Positions 50,130 through 61,109 of a stretch of DNA of 64,000 nt are shown piece after piece. The DNA lies in NCBI RefSeq assembly GCF_003350325.1, contig NZ_QLYZ01000021.1, positions 1 to 64,000 on the forward strand, in the 5' to 3' direction. Numbering within the stretch: position 1 is the first letter of the stretch; every line of letters begins with the position of its first letter. The translations under genes and the position numbers were made by a program. The stretch comes from Vibrio rhodolitus. Lineage in GTDB: Bacteria; Pseudomonadota; Gammaproteobacteria; Enterobacterales; Vibrionaceae. The notes beneath the pieces are model-generated. The model was given only the letters and a program-made list of their open reading frames with translations. It was not told where the DNA came from and ran no database searches.

Positions 50130-50828
50130 ATGGGTCAAAAAGTACATCCAAATGGTATTCGTCTTGGCATCGTTAAGCCTTGGAATGCTACATGGTTTGC
50201 TAATACCAAAGATTTCGCTGACAACCTAGACGGCGACTTCAAGGTACGTCAGTTCCTAACTAAGGAACTAGCAAAAGCGTCACTATCACGCATCGTTATC
50301 GAGCGTCCTGCTAAGAGCATCCGTGTGACTATTCACACTGCTCGTCCAGGCGTTGTAATCGGTAAGAAAGGTGAAGACGTAGAGAAGCTACGCGCAGCTG
50401 TAGCTAAAATCGCAGGTGTACCAGCGCAAATTAACATCGCTGAAGTACGTAAGCCTGAACTAGATGCGCAACTTGTTGGTGACAGCATCGCGTCTCAACT
50501 AGAGCGTCGCGTTATGTTCCGTCGTGCTATGAAGCGCGCGGTACAAAATGCAATGCGTCTAGGCGCTAAAGGCATCAAAGTGGAAGTAAGCGGTCGTCTA
50601 GGCGGCGCTGAAATCGCACGTTCTGAGTGGTACCGTGAAGGTCGTGTACCTCTACACACTCTACGTGCTGACATTGATTACGCAACTTCTTCGGCTCACA
50701 CTCAATACGGTGTGATCGGCATTAAGACTTGGATCTTCAAAGGTGAGATCCTAGGCGGTATGCCAGCAGCTAACGCTGTAGAGCCTAAGGCTGACAAGCC
50801 TAAGAAGCAGCGCAAAGGCCGTAAGTAA
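50130..50828 (+). CDS. rpsC: Ribosomal protein S3
   Basis: 232 residues. An N-terminal type II KH domain contains [15 protein letters not shown], and the C-terminal domain lines the mRNA entry tunnel with helicase activity. A Lys-rich tail ends the protein. It pairs with L16 downstream. Confidence 0.98.
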   Translation: MGQKVHPNGIRLGIVKPWNATWFANTKDFADNLDGDFKVRQFLTKELAKASLSRIVIERPAKSIRVTIHTARPGVVIGKKGEDVEKLRAAVAKIAGVPAQINIAEVRKPELDAQLVGDSIASQLERRVMFRRAMKRAVQNAMRLGAKGIKVEVSGRLGGAEIARSEWYREGRVPLHTLRADIDYATSSAHTQYGVIGIKTWIFKGEILGGMPAANAVEPKADKPKKQRKGRK

Positions 50829-50839
50829 GGAGTCGACAG

Positions 50840-51250
50840 ATGCTACAACCTAAACGTACTAAGTTCCGTAAGGTTCAGACAGGTCGTAACCGTGGTCTAG
50901 CTAAAGGTACTGATGTAAGCTTCGGCGAATTCGGTCTTAAAGCTGTTGGCCGTGGTCGTCTAACTGCTCGTCAAATCGAAGCGGCACGTCGTGCAATGAC
51001 ACGTCACGTTAAGCGTCAAGGTAAAATCTGGATCCGTGTGTTCCCAGACAAACCAATCACAGAAAAACCACTTGAAGTTCGTCAAGGTAAGGGTAAAGGT
51101 AACGTTGAGTACTGGGTAGCCCAAATCCAACCTGGTAAGGTTATGTACGAAATGGGTGGTGTACCTGAAGAATTGGCTCGTGAAGCGTTCCGCCTAGCGG
51201 CACGTAAACTGCCATTCAAGACTACATTTGTAACTAAGCAGGTGATGTGA
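50840..51250 (+). CDS. rplP: Ribosomal protein L16
   Basis: 136 residues, begins [15 protein letters not shown]. It binds near the A site and organises the tRNA elbow-binding region of the 50S. The stop codon shares a base with the rpmC start. Confidence 0.98.
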
Positions 51251-51441
51251 TGAAAGCACAAGATCTACGCGAAAAGAGCGTTGAAGAGCTTAACGCTGAG
51301 CTATTGAATTTGCTACGTGAACAGTTCAACCTGCGCATGCAGGCTGCTACTGGTCAACTTCAGCAGACTCATACTCTGAAAGCTGTACGCCGTGATATCG
51401 CACGTGTGAAAACTGTTTTGACTGAGAAGGCAGGCGCATAA
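51250..51441 (+). CDS. rpmC: Ribosomal protein L29
   Basis: 63 residues, two helices; it sits beside L23 at the tunnel exit. The first ATG at 51250 overlaps the rplP stop (TGATG), giving the family length; a GTG three bases earlier is unlikely. Confidence 0.97.
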   Translation: MKAQDLREKSVEELNAELLNLLREQFNLRMQAATGQLQQTHTLKAVRRDIARVKTVLTEKAGA

Positions 51442-51695
51442 TGAGCGAAGTAAAACGTACTCAACAAGGTCGTGTAGTTAGCGACAAGATGGACAAGTCT
51501 ATCGTAGTTGCTATCGAACGTTTCGTGAAACACCCAATTTACGGTAAATTCGTAAAACGTACGACTAAAGTTCACGCACATGACGAGAACAACGAGTGTG
51601 GCCTAGGCGACACAGTTGAAATCGCAGAGTGCCGTCCACTTTCTAAGACTAAGTCTTGGACTTTGGTAAAAGTTCTAGAAAAAGCTAAAGGTTAA
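51441..51695 (+). CDS. rpsQ: Ribosomal protein S17
   Basis: 84 residues, an OB-fold primary 16S-binding protein near the 5' domain. [18 protein letters not shown] and [13 protein letters not shown] are family blocks. It shares one base with the rpmC stop. Last gene of the S10 operon; a strong terminator follows. Confidence 0.98.
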   Translation: MSEVKRTQQGRVVSDKMDKSIVVAIERFVKHPIYGKFVKRTTKVHAHDENNECGLGDTVEIAECRPLSKTKSWTLVKVLEKAKG

Positions 51696-51718
51696 TCTTA
51701 AGCTAATTCTATGAAATT

Positions 51719-51756
51719 AAACGGCTCCAAATTTATTTTGGGGCCGTTTATTTTTT
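51719..51756 (+). terminator. Terminator at the end of the S10 operon
   Basis: AAACGGCTCC (51719-51728) pairs with GGGGCCGTTT (51740-51749, one G-T), followed by ATTTTTTG. It separates rpsQ from rplN and so splits the S10 and spc units. Confidence 0.75.
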
Positions 51757-51779
51757 GACTACCCAATCACAAAAAAGGG

Positions 51780-51788
51780 TGGTACAAT
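51780..51788 (+). promoter_or_regulatory. spc operon promoter (extended -10)
   Basis: TACAAT (51783-51788) is preceded by TG with one base between, an extended -10. A TTGACT at 51755-51760 is 22 bp upstream, too far for an ordinary -35, so the extended -10 likely carries the recognition. TSS is expected near 51795, with the leader before rplN. Confidence 0.55.
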
Positions 51789-51859
51789 TCGCGTCCCTTT
51801 TAAAGAGGCAGCCCGACCCGTGATGGGTCTAGTTATTAATATTTAGCGGAGCACTAACA

Positions 51860-52231
51860 ATGATCCAAATGCAAAGTACACTTGACGCAGCTGATAACTC
51901 AGGCGCGCGCAAGGTAATGTGTATTAAGGTCCTGGGTGGCTCACACCGCCGTTATGCACACATCGGTGACGTTATCAAAGTTACTGTGAAGGAAGCAATT
52001 CCTCGCGGTAAAGTTAAAAAAGGTGACGTTCTGAAGGCGGTTGTTGTGCGCACTCGCAAAGGCGTTCGTCGTCCAGACGGTTCTGTCATTCGCTTCGACC
52101 GTAATGCTTGCGTATTGCTTAACGACAATACTGAGCAACCAATCGGTACACGTATCTTTGGCCCTGTGACACGTGAGCTTCGTGGCGATAAGTTCATGAA
52201 GATCGTTTCACTGGCTCCAGAAGTTCTGTAA
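51860..52231 (+). CDS. rplN: Ribosomal protein L14
   Basis: 123 residues, same length as the E. coli protein. It contacts 16S rRNA across the subunit interface and is the binding site of Rsf[21 protein letters not shown] and [19 protein letters not shown] are family blocks. First gene of the spc operon. Confidence 0.98.
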   Translation: MIQMQSTLDAADNSGARKVMCIKVLGGSHRRYAHIGDVIKVTVKEAIPRGKVKKGDVLKAVVVRTRKGVRRPDGSVIRFDRNACVLLNDNTEQPIGTRIFGPVTRELRGDKFMKIVSLAPEVL

Positions 52232-52244
52232 GGAGCGCTAAGAG

Positions 52245-52562
52245 ATGGCAGCTAAAATCCGTCGTAATGACGAAGTAATCGTTCTTGCTGGTAAAGACCA
52301 AGGCAAGAAAGGTAAAGTAACTAAGGTTCTGACAACTGGTAAAGTTATCGTAGAAGGTATCAATCTAGTTAAGAAACACCAAAAACCTGTTCCAGCACTA
52401 GGTATCCAAGGCGGTATCGTAGAGCAAGAAGCAGCTATTGATGTTTCTAACGTTGCGATCTTCAACGCAGCTACTGGTAAAGCAGACCGCATCGGTTTCC
52501 GCATCGAAGACGGTAAGAAAGTTCGTTTCTTTAAGTCTAACGGCGAAACTGTTTCTAACTAA
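52245..52562 (+). CDS. rplX: Ribosomal protein L24
   Basis: 105 residues with an N-terminal KOW motif ([16 protein letters not shown]). It is an assembly initiator of the 50S subunit near the tunnel exit. Confidence 0.98.
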   Translation: MAAKIRRNDEVIVLAGKDQGKKGKVTKVLTTGKVIVEGINLVKKHQKPVPALGIQGGIVEQEAAIDVSNVAIFNAATGKADRIGFRIEDGKKVRFFKSNGETVSN

Positions 52563-52586
52563 TAGAAAGTAATTTGGAGTTCTACT

Positions 52587-53126
52587 ATGGCGAAACTGCA
52601 TGATTACTACAAGTCGTCTGTAGTTGCTGAACTGACCAAAGAGTTCAGCTACTCAAGCGTCATGCAAGTCCCTAGAATCGAAAAGATCACCCTTAACATG
52701 GGTGTGGGTGAAGCAATCAACGATAAGAAACTGCTAGAAAACGCAGCTGCTGATATGGCAACGATCTCTGGTCAAAAGCCACTTATCACTAAAGCTCGTA
52801 AATCTGTTGCTGGTTTCAAAATCCGTGAAGGCTACCCAATCGGTTGTAAAGTAACCTTGCGTGGCGAACGTATGTGGGATTTTCTTGAGCGTCTAATTAA
52901 CATCGCTCTTCCACGTGTACGTGACTTCCGTGGTGTTAGCGCTAAGTCTTTTGACGGACGCGGTAACTACAGCATGGGCGTTCGCGAGCAAATCATCTTC
53001 CCGGAAATCGACTTTGATAAAGTTGATCGTGTCCGCGGTCTTGATATCACTATCACGACGTCTGCTGGTTCCGATGAGGAAGGCCGTGCTCTGCTGGCTG
53101 CCTTTAACTTCCCATTCCGTAAGTAA
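52587..53126 (+). CDS. rplE: Ribosomal protein L5
   Basis: 179 residues; binds 5S rRNA in the central protuberance and contacts P-site tRNA. Blocks [11 protein letters not shown] and [15 protein letters not shown] are conserved. It starts 24 nt after rplX, with TTGGAG upstream. Confidence 0.98.
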   Translation: MAKLHDYYKSSVVAELTKEFSYSSVMQVPRIEKITLNMGVGEAINDKKLLENAAADMATISGQKPLITKARKSVAGFKIREGYPIGCKVTLRGERMWDFLERLINIALPRVRDFRGVSAKSFDGRGNYSMGVREQIIFPEIDFDKVDRVRGLDITITTSAGSDEEGRALLAAFNFPFRK

Positions 53127-53143
53127 GGTGAAGGGTTACTGTT

Positions 53144-53449
53144 ATGGCTAAAAATTCGATGAAAGCACGTGAAGCAAAACGTGCGAAGCTAGTAGCTAAG
53201 TTCGCTGAAAAGCGTGCAGCGCTTAAAGCTATCATTAGCGATGTAAACGCATCTGAAGAAGATCGTTGGAACGCAGTACTTAAACTGCAAGCTCTTCCAC
53301 GCGATTCAAGTGCATCACGTCAGCGCAACCGTTGCAACCAAACTGGTCGCCCACACGGTTACCTACGTAAGTTCGGTCTAAGCCGTATCAAAGTTCGCGA
53401 AGCTTGCATGAAAGGCGAGATTCCTGGACTTCGTAAGGCTAGCTGGTAA
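53144..53449 (+). CDS. rpsN: Ribosomal protein S14
   Basis: 101 residues, the long, zinc-free type: the CxxC pairs of the short type are absent. [20 protein letters not shown] is the conserved C-terminal block. It belongs to the 30S head. Confidence 0.98.
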   Translation: MAKNSMKAREAKRAKLVAKFAEKRAALKAIISDVNASEEDRWNAVLKLQALPRDSSASRQRNRCNQTGRPHGYLRKFGLSRIKVREACMKGEIPGLRKASW

Positions 53450-53478
53450 TTGCCACTTAATCATTTGGAGTAAATCAT

Positions 53479-53871
53479 ATGAGCATGCAAGATCCGATTT
53501 CGGATATGCTGACCCGCGTTCGTAACGGTCAGGCAGCAAACAAAGTTGCTGTTAAAATGCCTTCTTCAAAGCTTAAAGTTGCAATTGCTGCACTACTGAA
53601 AGCTGAAGGTTACATCGTTGACTTCGCTGTTGAAGGCGAAGCAAAACCTGAGCTAGAAGTTACTCTTAAGTACTTCCAAGCTAAACCAGTAATCGAGCAA
53701 CTTAAGCGTGTTTCTCGTCCAGGTCTACGTGTTTACAAGAAGAAAGATCAACTTCCTTCTGTAATGGGTGGCCTAGGTGTTGCTATCGTTTCAACTTCCA
53801 AGGGTCTTATGTCAGACCGCGCTGCACGTAAAGCAGGTCTTGGTGGTGAAATCATCGCTTACGTAGCGTAA
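53479..53871 (+). CDS. rpsH: Ribosomal protein S8
   Basis: 130 residues; primary binder of the 16S central domain and, in E. coli, the autogenous repressor of the spc operon by binding near the rplE start. [18 protein letters not shown] begins the protein. The [20 protein letters not shown]-terminus is the RNA-binding part. Confidence 0.98.
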   Translation: MSMQDPISDMLTRVRNGQAANKVAVKMPSSKLKVAIAALLKAEGYIVDFAVEGEAKPELEVTLKYFQAKPVIEQLKRVSRPGLRVYKKKDQLPSVMGGLGVAIVSTSKGLMSDRAARKAGLGGEIIAYVA

Positions 53872-53883
53872 TAGGAGTAGAAA

Positions 53884-54417
53884 ATGTCTCGTGTTGCTAA
53901 AGCACCTGTCGCTATTCCAGCTGGCGTAGAGGTGAAACTAAACGGCCAAGAAATCACTATCAAAGGCGCTAAGGGCGAGCTATCTCGCGTACTTAACGAC
54001 GCAGTAGTGATCGCTCAGGAAGAAAACAACCTTACATTCGGTCCTAAAGAAGGTGTTGTAAACGCATGGGCTCAAGCAGGTACTGCTCGCGCTCTAGTTA
54101 ACAACATGGTTATCGGTGTGACTGAAGGCTTTACGAAGAAGCTAGTTCTTAAAGGTGTTGGTTACCGTGCTGCTATCAAAGGCAACGCTGTAGGTCTAAC
54201 ACTAGGCTTCTCACACCCTGTTGAGCACGAGTTGCCAGCGGGCGTAACAGCTGAGTGTCCAAGCCAAACTGAAATCGTACTAACTGGTTGCGACAAGCAA
54301 GTAGTTGGTCAAGTTGCGGCTGACATTCGTTCTTACCGTCAACCTGAGCCTTACAAAGGTAAAGGTGTTCGTTACGCAGATGAAAATGTGCGTACTAAAG
54401 AAGCTAAGAAGAAGTAA
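53884..54417 (+). CDS. rplF: Ribosomal protein L6
   Basis: 177 residues, two repeated alpha/beta domains. It sits near the factor-binding centre next to the sarcin-ricin loop. The C-terminal [14 protein letters not shown] block is the typical RNA-binding signature. Confidence 0.98.
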   Translation: MSRVAKAPVAIPAGVEVKLNGQEITIKGAKGELSRVLNDAVVIAQEENNLTFGPKEGVVNAWAQAGTARALVNNMVIGVTEGFTKKLVLKGVGYRAAIKGNAVGLTLGFSHPVEHELPAGVTAECPSQTEIVLTGCDKQVVGQVAADIRSYRQPEPYKGKGVRYADENVRTKEAKKK

Positions 54418-54426
54418 GGTAACACT

Positions 54427-54780
54427 ATGGATAAGAAAGCATCTCGCATCCGTCGTGCTACACGTGCACGTCGTAAGATTGCAGAACTGGGTGCAACTCG
54501 CCTAGTAGTACACCGTACTCCTCGTCACGTGTACGCACAGGTGATTGCGGCTAACGGCTCTGAAGTTATCGCTGCAGCATCTACTGTAGAAAAAGCGATC
54601 CGTGAGCAAGTGAAATACACTGGTAACATCGATGCAGCTAAAGCAGTAGGTAAAGCTGTTGCTGAGCGCGCTCTTGAAAAAGGCGTATCTGCAGTTGCAT
54701 TCGATCGTTCTGGTTTCCAATACCACGGTCGAGTAGCGGCGCTAGCAGAATCTGCTCGCGAAGCTGGTCTGAAATTCTAA
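54427..54780 (+). CDS. rplR: Ribosomal protein L18
   Basis: 117 residues; binds 5S rRNA with L5 and L25 in the central protuberance. A very basic N-terminus ([15 protein letters not shown]) is followed by [15 protein letters not shown] and [12 protein letters not shown], both conserved. Confidence 0.98.
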   Translation: MDKKASRIRRATRARRKIAELGATRLVVHRTPRHVYAQVIAANGSEVIAAASTVEKAIREQVKYTGNIDAAKAVGKAVAERALEKGVSAVAFDRSGFQYHGRVAALAESAREAGLKF

Positions 54781-54794
54781 GGTAGGGTTGGAAG

Positions 54795-55298
54795 ATGGCT
54801 AAAGAACAACAAGTTCAAGCGAATGATTTGCAAGAAAAGCTAATCGCAGTTAACCGCGTTTCTAAAACGGTTAAAGGTGGTCGAATCATGAGCTTTACTG
54901 CACTAACTGTAGTTGGTGACGGTAACGGTCGTGTAGGTTTCGGTTACGGCAAAGCTCGTGAAGTACCTGCAGCGATCCAAAAAGCAATGGAAAAAGCGCG
55001 TCGTAACATGATTACTGTTGCGCTAAACGAAGGCACTCTTCACCACCCAGTGAAAGGTCGCCACTCGGGCTCTAAAGTTTACATGCAGCCTGCTGCAGAA
55101 GGTACTGGTGTTATCGCAGGTGGTGCGATGCGTGCAGTACTAGAAGTTGCTGGCGTACATAACGTACTATCTAAAGCATACGGTTCTACGAACCCTATCA
55201 ACATCGTTCGTGCTACGATCGATGCACTAGGTAGCGTTAAGTCACCAGAAATGGTTGCTGCTAAACGTGGTCTAACTGTTGAATCTATTTCGGAGTAA
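54795..55298 (+). CDS. rpsE: Ribosomal protein S5
   Basis: 167 residues; the N-terminal dsRBD-like domain contains [20 protein letters not shown], the region of spectinomycin-resistance and ribosomal-ambiguity changes. It forms the mRNA entry helicase with S3 and S4. Confidence 0.98.
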   Translation: MAKEQQVQANDLQEKLIAVNRVSKTVKGGRIMSFTALTVVGDGNGRVGFGYGKAREVPAAIQKAMEKARRNMITVALNEGTLHHPVKGRHSGSKVYMQPAAEGTGVIAGGAMRAVLEVAGVHNVLSKAYGSTNPINIVRATIDALGSVKSPEMVAAKRGLTVESISE

Positions 55299-55305
55299 GA
55301 ACACC

Positions 55306-55482
55306 ATGGCAACTATTAAAGTAACTCAAACTAAAAGCTCAATTGGCCGCCTACCAAAGCACAAAGCTACTTTGCGTGGTCTAGGTCTTCGTAAAATCAA
55401 CCACACAGTAGAACTTGAAGATACTCCGTGCGTGCGCGGCATGATCAACAAGGTTTACTACATGGTTAAAGTTGAGGAGTAA
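55306..55482 (+). CDS. rpmD: Ribosomal protein L30
   Basis: 58 residues, short ferredoxin-like fold. ATG 55306 ([15 protein letters not shown]) matches the family; an in-frame start at 55279 inside rpsE is rejected. It starts 7 nt after rpsE. Confidence 0.97.
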
Positions 55483-55487
55483 TCAGA

Positions 55488-55922
55488 ATGCGTTTGAATA
55501 CTCTTGCACCAGCTGCTGGCTCTAAGCACGCTCCTAAGCGTGTAGGTCGCGGTATTGGTTCTGGCCTAGGTAAAACTGGTGGCCGTGGCCATAAAGGTCA
55601 AAAGTCACGTTCTGGCGGTAAAGTTCGTCCAGGTTTTGAAGGCGGTCAAATGCCTCTGAAACAACGTCTACCTAAATTCGGTTTCACTTCTCGTAAGAGC
55701 CTAGTGTCTGCTGAAGTTCGTCTAGCTGAGCTAGCGAAAGTTGAAGGTGACGTAGTAGATCTAAACAGCCTGAAAGCTGCTAACATCATCACTAAGAACA
55801 TCGAATTCGTAAAAGTTGTTCTTTCTGGTGAAATCAGCAAGTCAGTGACTGTTAAAGGTCTACGTGTGACTAAAGGCGCTAAAGCTGCTATCGAAGCTGC
55901 AGGCGGTAAAGTAGAAGAATAA
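55488..55922 (+). CDS. rplO: Ribosomal protein L15
   Basis: 144 residues. The glycine-rich loop [19 protein letters not shown] is the diagnostic N-terminal block that threads into 23S rRNA. It is a late assembly protein. It starts 5 nt after rpmD. Confidence 0.98.
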   Translation: MRLNTLAPAAGSKHAPKRVGRGIGSGLGKTGGRGHKGQKSRSGGKVRPGFEGGQMPLKQRLPKFGFTSRKSLVSAEVRLAELAKVEGDVVDLNSLKAANIITKNIEFVKVVLSGEISKSVTVKGLRVTKGAKAAIEAAGGKVEE

Positions 55923-55942
55923 TCTTCGAAGGAAAGGTACAG

Positions 55943-57277
55943 ATGGCTAAAAAACCAGGACAAGATTTTAGTAGTGCGAAGAATGGATTGGCGGAGTTAA
56001 AATCGCGCCTATTGTTTGTATTAGGTGCACTTTTAGTATTCCGTGCAGGTTCTTTCGTACCAATCCCTGGTATTGACGCAGCTGTACTTGCCGATTTGTT
56101 CGAACAGCAAAAAGGTACCATCGTTGAAATGTTTAACATGTTCTCCGGTGGTGCTCTTGAGCGTGCATCTATATTAGCGTTGGGCATCATGCCGTATATT
56201 TCGGCTTCGATTGTTGTCCAACTGCTAACTGTAGTTCATCCAGCGTTAGCTGAACTCAAGAAAGAGGGTGAAGCAGGCCGTCGTAAGATCAGCCAATATA
56301 CACGCTACGGCACGCTTGTACTTGCAACATTCCAAGCTATTGGTATTGCAACTGGCTTACCAAACATGGTCGATAATCTGGTTGTTATCAACCAAACCAT
56401 GTTTACGCTAATTGCTACCGTAAGTTTAGTAACCGGTACCATGTTCCTAATGTGGTTAGGTGAACAAATTACAGAGCGAGGAATTGGTAATGGTATTTCA
56501 TTACTGATTTTTGCAGGTATTGTTGCTGGATTGCCTTCGGCAATCGGTCAAACAATCGAGCAGGCGCGTCAAGGTGAATTGCATGTACTTCTTCTGCTGT
56601 TGATTGGTGTACTTGCTTTTGCAGTAATCTACTTTGTTGTTTTCATGGAGCGTGGTCAACGTCGTATCGTTGTTAACTACGCGAAGCGTCAACAAGGTCG
56701 TAAAGTATTTGCTGCGCAAAGCACTCACTTGCCACTTAAAATTAATATGGCAGGTGTTATTCCAGCAATCTTCGCATCAAGCATTATCCTGTTCCCAGGA
56801 ACACTGGCTCAGTGGTTTGGTCAGAACGGTGAGAGCAGCGCGTTCGGTTGGTTAACTGACGTGTCTTTGGCTCTTAGCCCAGGTCAACCTCTGTATGTAA
56901 TGCTTTATGCAGCAGCGATTATATTCTTCTGCTTCTTCTACACGGCGTTGGTTTTCAACCCGCGTGAAACAGCAGATAACTTGAAGAAGTCTGGTGCATT
57001 CGTACCCGGCATCCGCCCAGGCGAGCAGACAGCCAAGTACATTGATAAAGTGATGACACGCTTAACCCTAGCGGGCGCGATGTACATTACCTTTATCTGT
57101 CTGATCCCAGAGTTCATGATGGTCGCGTGGAACGTACGTTTCTACTTCGGCGGCACATCACTACTTATCGTAGTTGTGGTTATCATGGACTTTATGGCAC
57201 AGGTACAGACTCATCTGATGTCTCAACAGTATGATTCTGTGTTGAAGAAAGCGAATCTGAAAGGCTATGGCCGTTAA
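55943..57277 (+). CDS. secY: SecY, protein translocation channel
   Basis: 444 residues with ten membrane helices. It forms the SecYEG channel for secreted and membrane proteins. The early helix contains [13 protein letters not shown], the plug region follows, and the last helices bear [14 protein letters not shown]. It occupies its usual place in the spc operon after rplO. Confidence 0.98.
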   Translation: MAKKPGQDFSSAKNGLAELKSRLLFVLGALLVFRAGSFVPIPGIDAAVLADLFEQQKGTIVEMFNMFSGGALERASILALGIMPYISASIVVQLLTVVHPALAELKKEGEAGRRKISQYTRYGTLVLATFQAIGIATGLPNMVDNLVVINQTMFTLIATVSLVTGTMFLMWLGEQITERGIGNGISLLIFAGIVAGLPSAIGQTIEQARQGELHVLLLLLIGVLAFAVIYFVVFMERGQRRIVVNYAKRQQGRKVFAAQSTHLPLKINMAGVIPAIFASSIILFPGTLAQWFGQNGESSAFGWLTDVSLALSPGQPLYVMLYAAAIIFFCFFYTALVFNPRETADNLKKSGAFVPGIRPGEQTAKYIDKVMTRLTLAGAMYITFICLIPEFMMVAWNVRFYFGGTSLLIVVVVIMDFMAQVQTHLMSQQYDSVLKKANLKGYGR

Positions 57278-57316
57278 TTCGGCGGTAGTGTCAGATTTCA
57301 TTTACGGAGTTTAGCA

Positions 57317-57430
57317 ATGAAAGTTCGTGCTTCCGTTAAAAAAATCTGCCGTAACTGTAAAGTTATCAAGCGTAACGGTGTCGTTCGCGTGATTTGCAGT
57401 GAGCCAAAGCATAAACAGCGCCAAGGCTAA
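57317..57430 (+). CDS. rpmJ: Ribosomal protein L36
   Basis: 37 residues, begins [14 protein letters not shown]. The zinc ligands Cys11, Cys14, Cys27 and His32 are all present, so it is the zinc-binding type. It is one residue shorter than E. coli RpmJ (an Ala is missing before EPKHK). GGAG precedes the ATG. Last gene of the spc operon. Confidence 0.95.
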
Positions 57431-57447
57431 TCAGCAGAAATTTTTAC

Positions 57448-57476
57448 TTGAAATGTAAGGTAGTGTCGAGTATATT
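57448..57476 (+). promoter_or_regulatory. Alpha operon promoter
   Basis: TTGAAA (57448-57453), 17-bp spacer, TATATT (57471-57476). It lies in the 148-bp gap between rpmJ and rpsM. Confidence 0.75.
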
Positions 57477-57483
57477 CCTCGGC

Positions 57484-57578
57484 CTACCTTTTGCGTGCAA
57501 AAGAAGTAGTACTCCGCAGCGTATCCGAGACGGGCTTTGCTGCGGCTAATTCTTTTAAGAAACACTATGGAGTGAATA
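57484..57578 (+). promoter_or_regulatory. Alpha operon leader (S4-binding candidate)
   Basis: The leader holds CTTTTGC-GT-GCAAAAG (57488-57503), CCGCAGC (57514-57520) with GCTGCGG (57539-57545), and TTCTTTTAAGAA (57550-57561) just before rpsM. In E. coli, S4 binds a pseudoknot in this leader to repress translation of the operon. The position fits; the pseudoknot itself is not proven here. Confidence 0.55.
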
Positions 57579-57935
57579 ATGGCCCGTATAGCAGGCATTA
57601 ACATTCCTGATCAAAAACACGCTGTAATCGCACTAACTGCGATCTACGGCATCGGTAAGACTCGCTCTAAAGCTATCCTAGCTGAAGTGGGTATTGCTGA
57701 AGATGTTAAGATCAGTGAACTATCTGATGAACAGATCGATCAACTGCGTGATGGTGTAGCTAAGTACACTGTAGAAGGTGATCTACGTCGTGAAGTATCA
57801 ATGAACATCAAGCGTCTTATGGACCTTGGCTGTTACCGTGGTCTTCGTCATCGTCGCAGTCTACCACTACGTGGACAGCGTACTAAAACCAACGCTCGCA
57901 CCCGTAAGGGTCCGCGTAAGCCGATCAAGAAATAA
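57579..57935 (+). CDS. rpsM: Ribosomal protein S13
   Basis: 118 residues, begins [20 protein letters not shown]. It sits at the top of the 30S head, contacting P-site tRNA and bridging to the 50S. The basic C-terminal tail [11 protein letters not shown] is conserved. First gene of the alpha operon. Confidence 0.98.
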   Translation: MARIAGINIPDQKHAVIALTAIYGIGKTRSKAILAEVGIAEDVKISELSDEQIDQLRDGVAKYTVEGDLRREVSMNIKRLMDLGCYRGLRHRRSLPLRGQRTKTNARTRKGPRKPIKK

Positions 57936-57947
57936 TCGGGAAGGTAG

Positions 57948-58343
<396 letters not shown>

Positions 58344-58370
58344 CGTTTCTAGGACTATTGGAGAAGAATC

Positions 58371-58991
58371 ATGGCAAGATATTTGGGTCCTAAGCTGAAG
58401 CTTAGCCGTCGTGAAGGCACTGACTTATTCCTTAAGTCTGGTGTTCGCGCGATCGATACCAAGTGTAAAATTGATAACGCACCAGGTGTACACGGCGCTC
58501 GTCGCGGTCGTCTATCTGAGTATGGCGTTCAGCTTCGTGAGAAGCAAAAAGTTCGTCGTATGTACGGCGTTCTAGAAAAACAATTCCGTAACTACTACAA
58601 AGAAGCTGCACGCCTTAAAGGCAACACAGGTGAAAACCTGCTTCAACTTCTTGAAGGTCGTCTTGATAACGTAGTTTACCGCATGGGCTTTGGTGCAACT
58701 CGCGCTGAATCTCGTCAGCTAGTTAGCCACAAAGCTATCCTAGTTAACGGTAAAGTTGTAAACGTTCCTTCTTTCAAAGTAGCGGCTAACGACGTTGTAT
58801 CTATTCGTGAGAAAGCTAAACAGCAGTCTCGCATTAAAGCGGCTCTAGAAGTTGCTGAACAACGCGAAAAACCAACTTGGATTGAAGTAGATGGCGGTAA
58901 GATGGAAGGTACATTCAAGCGTATGCCTGAGCGTTCTGATCTATCAGCTGACATCAACGAACAATTGATCGTCGAGCTTTACTCTAAGTAA
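58371..58991 (+). CDS. rpsD: Ribosomal protein S4
   Basis: 206 residues. It nucleates 30S assembly and acts as the autogenous repressor of the alpha operon. The S4 RNA-binding domain lies at about 95-155 ([19 protein letters not shown]). No zinc Cys cluster is present at the N-terminus. Confidence 0.98.
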   Translation: MARYLGPKLKLSRREGTDLFLKSGVRAIDTKCKIDNAPGVHGARRGRLSEYGVQLREKQKVRRMYGVLEKQFRNYYKEAARLKGNTGENLLQLLEGRLDNVVYRMGFGATRAESRQLVSHKAILVNGKVVNVPSFKVAANDVVSIREKAKQQSRIKAALEVAEQREKPTWIEVDGGKMEGTFKRMPERSDLSADINEQLIVELYSK

Positions 58992-59015
58992 GGTTTAAAC
59001 TAAAGAGAGGACACA

Positions 59016-60008
59016 ATGCAGGGTTCTGTAACAGAATTTCTTAAGCCACGTCTTGTTGACATCGAACAAATCAGCACGACACACGCAAAAGTAACTCTTG
59101 AGCCGTTAGAGCGTGGTTTTGGCCATACTCTGGGTAATGCACTTCGCCGTATTCTACTATCTTCTATGCCAGGTTGTGCTGTAACAGAAGTAGAGATTGA
59201 AGGCGTTCTACACGAATACAGCACGAAAGAAGGCGTTCAAGAAGATATTCTTGAAATCCTACTTAACCTTAAAGGTCTTGCTGTACGCGTTGCTGAAGGC
59301 AAAGATGAAGTGTTTATTACGCTTAACAAATCAGGCTCGGGCCCTGTGGTTGCAGGTGACATCACCCATGATGGTGATGTAGAGATCGTTAACCCAGAAC
59401 ACGTAATTTGTCACCTAACGGATGACAACGCTGAGATCGCAATGCGCATCAAAGTTGAACGTGGTCGCGGTTATGTTCCTGCTTCTGCTCGTATCCATAC
59501 TGAAGAAGATGAGCGTCCAATTGGTCGCCTACTGGTTGATGCAACATACAGTCCAGTAGACAAGATTGCTTACTCTGTTGACGCGGCTCGTGTAGAGCAA
59601 CGTACAGACCTAGACAAGCTTGTAATCGATATGGAAACGAACGGTACTCTTGATCCTGAGGAAGCAATCCGTCGCGCAGCTACTATCCTAGCTGAGCAAC
59701 TAGATGCGTTCGTAGATCTACGTGATGTACGTGTACCTGAGGAGAAGGAAGAGAAGCCAGAATTCGATCCGATCCTACTGCGTCCTGTAGACGATCTTGA
59801 ACTAACAGTTCGCTCTGCTAACTGTCTGAAAGCAGAAGCGATTCACTACATCGGTGATCTTGTACAGCGTACTGAGGTTGAGCTACTTAAAACGCCAAAC
59901 CTTGGTAAAAAATCTCTTACTGAGATTAAAGACGTACTTGCATCACGTGGTCTTTCTCTGGGCATGCGCCTAGAAAACTGGCCACCAGCGTCTATCGCTG
60001 AAGATTAA
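59016..60008 (+). CDS. rpoA: RNA polymerase alpha subunit
   Basis: 330 residues. The N-terminal domain (1-235) dimerises and assembles beta and beta'; the C-terminal domain (about 250-330) binds UP elements and activators such as CRP and Oxy[18 protein letters not shown] and [19 protein letters not shown] are the two signature blocks. Confidence 0.98.
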   Translation: MQGSVTEFLKPRLVDIEQISTTHAKVTLEPLERGFGHTLGNALRRILLSSMPGCAVTEVEIEGVLHEYSTKEGVQEDILEILLNLKGLAVRVAEGKDEVFITLNKSGSGPVVAGDITHDGDVEIVNPEHVICHLTDDNAEIAMRIKVERGRGYVPASARIHTEEDERPIGRLLVDATYSPVDKIAYSVDAARVEQRTDLDKLVIDMETNGTLDPEEAIRRAATILAEQLDAFVDLRDVRVPEEKEEKPEFDPILLRPVDDLELTVRSANCLKAEAIHYIGDLVQRTEVELLKTPNLGKKSLTEIKDVLASRGLSLGMRLENWPPASIAED

Positions 60009-60034
60009 TCGATACTAGTTAGAAGGATTAGGTC

Positions 60035-60418
60035 ATGCGCCATCGTAAGAGTGGTCGTCAACTCAACCGCAACAGCTCACATCGTAAAGCGATGTTCAGC
60101 AATATGGCTAGCTCTTTAGTACGTCATGAAGTTATCAAGACTACATTGCCTAAAGCAAAAGAGCTACGTCGCGTAGTTGAGCCTTTGATTACACTAGCTA
60201 AGACTGACAGTGTTGCTAACCGTCGTCTTGCATTTGCACGCACTCGTGATAACGAAGTAGTTGCAAAACTGTTTAACGAACTAGGTCCACGTTTTGCTGC
60301 TCGTCAGGGCGGTTACACTCGTATCCTAAAAGCTGGCTTCCGTGCTGGTGACAAAGCTCCAATGGCTTACATTGAGCTTGTAGATCGCCCAGCTGCTGAA
60401 GAAACTGCTGCTGAGTAA
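60035..60418 (+). CDS. rplQ: Ribosomal protein L17
   Basis: 127 residues, begins [18 protein letters not shown]. It lies at the bottom of the 50S subunit near the tunnel exit. Last gene of the alpha operon; a strong terminator follows. Confidence 0.98.
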   Translation: MRHRKSGRQLNRNSSHRKAMFSNMASSLVRHEVIKTTLPKAKELRRVVEPLITLAKTDSVANRRLAFARTRDNEVVAKLFNELGPRFAARQGGYTRILKAGFRAGDKAPMAYIELVDRPAAEETAAE

Positions 60419-60436
60419 TCAGGTTCGAAAGAACGA

Positions 60437-60464
60437 AAAAGCCGAGCATTAGCTCGGCTTTTTT
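60437..60464 (+). terminator. Alpha operon terminator
   Basis: AAAAGCCGAGC and GCTCGGCTTTT pair perfectly around ATTA, followed by more T. It lies 18 nt after rplQ. Confidence 0.88.
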
Positions 60465-60480
60465 GTATGCTAAATAAATA

Positions 60481-60513
60481 AAAGCGATAGAGCGGTCAAG
60501 TTCTATCGCTTTT
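60481..60513 (-). terminator. Terminator of the DUF2780 gene
   Basis: AAAGCGATAGA and TCTATCGCTTT form an 11-bp stem around a 10-nt loop. On the minus strand it is followed by T residues, so it terminates the gene starting at 61017. Confidence 0.7.
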
Positions 60514-60531
60514 CCTTTTCTGGTTAGCTGG

Positions 60532-61017
60532 TTATGCCTTCCATAGGTTGCTGAGCGAACCGAGTAGCCCTTCACTTGCACCACTCTGTTTTAAGTAATC
60601 AAGAATCACCGGCGCAAATTGATTGATCATTGATGGTTCAAGACCAACACTTTCAAACACCTTCTGTACTGATTCAATATTCTCAATATTGCCAAGCATG
60701 CCTTGCACATCTGGAAGGTTTGAAGACCAAGGGATTAGAGATTCAAGCTCAGATAAATCACCGGATGAAAGCTGTTGTTGAGCCAAGCCAAATAACGCTC
60801 CAGTACCACTTGCGGCTTGCTCTGGAGAGATAGAAAGTTGATCGCTCAGCATGCCCGCTAGAGGAAGACTATGATTGGCAATCTCACTGTGTTCAGATAC
60901 CAATTTGCTTACGCTGTCTTGCGTATCTTTGTCGGCTAACGAATCTAGCCATGAGCCGGCATATGCACTGCTAGTCAATACCATAAGCATCAGAGCGGCG
61001 ATTGAACGTTTTTTCAT
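60532..61017 (-). CDS. DUF2780 family secreted protein
   Basis: 161 residues. A signal peptide of about 20 residues (ending SSAYA) precedes a mostly helical, acidic domain of unknown function, with no Cys. I recognise the DUF2780 (VcgC/VcgE-like) family. Its location is periplasmic or extracellular. AAAGGA precedes ATG 61017; the extension to 61074 lies before the signal peptide. It lies downstream of fklB, separated by a terminator. Confidence 0.72.
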   Translation of the reverse strand: MKKRSIAALMLMVLTSSAYAGSWLDSLADKDTQDSVSKLVSEHSEIANHSLPLAGMLSDQLSISPEQAASGTGALFGLAQQQLSSGDLSELESLIPWSSNLPDVQGMLGNIENIESVQKVFESVGLEPSMINQFAPVILDYLKQSGASEGLLGSLSNLWKA

Positions 61018-61060
61018 TGTTGTTTTCCTTTTGTTATCGCTGATGCTTAATTTTAGTAAA

Positions 61061-61088
61061 AAAAAGCGACGCATGAGCGTCGCTTTTT
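61061..61088 (-). terminator. fklB terminator
   Basis: AAAAAGCGACGC and GCGTCGCTTTTT pair perfectly around ATGA. On the minus strand it lies 21 nt after fklB and before the DUF2780 gene. Confidence 0.85.
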
Positions 61089-61109
61089 CAATAACTAAGT
61101 TTTCCTAAC

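Noticed and set aside
51755..51788. TTGACT and TACAAT as an ordinary -35/-10 pair
   Set aside because: The 22-bp spacing is too long; the extended -10 explains the promoter better.
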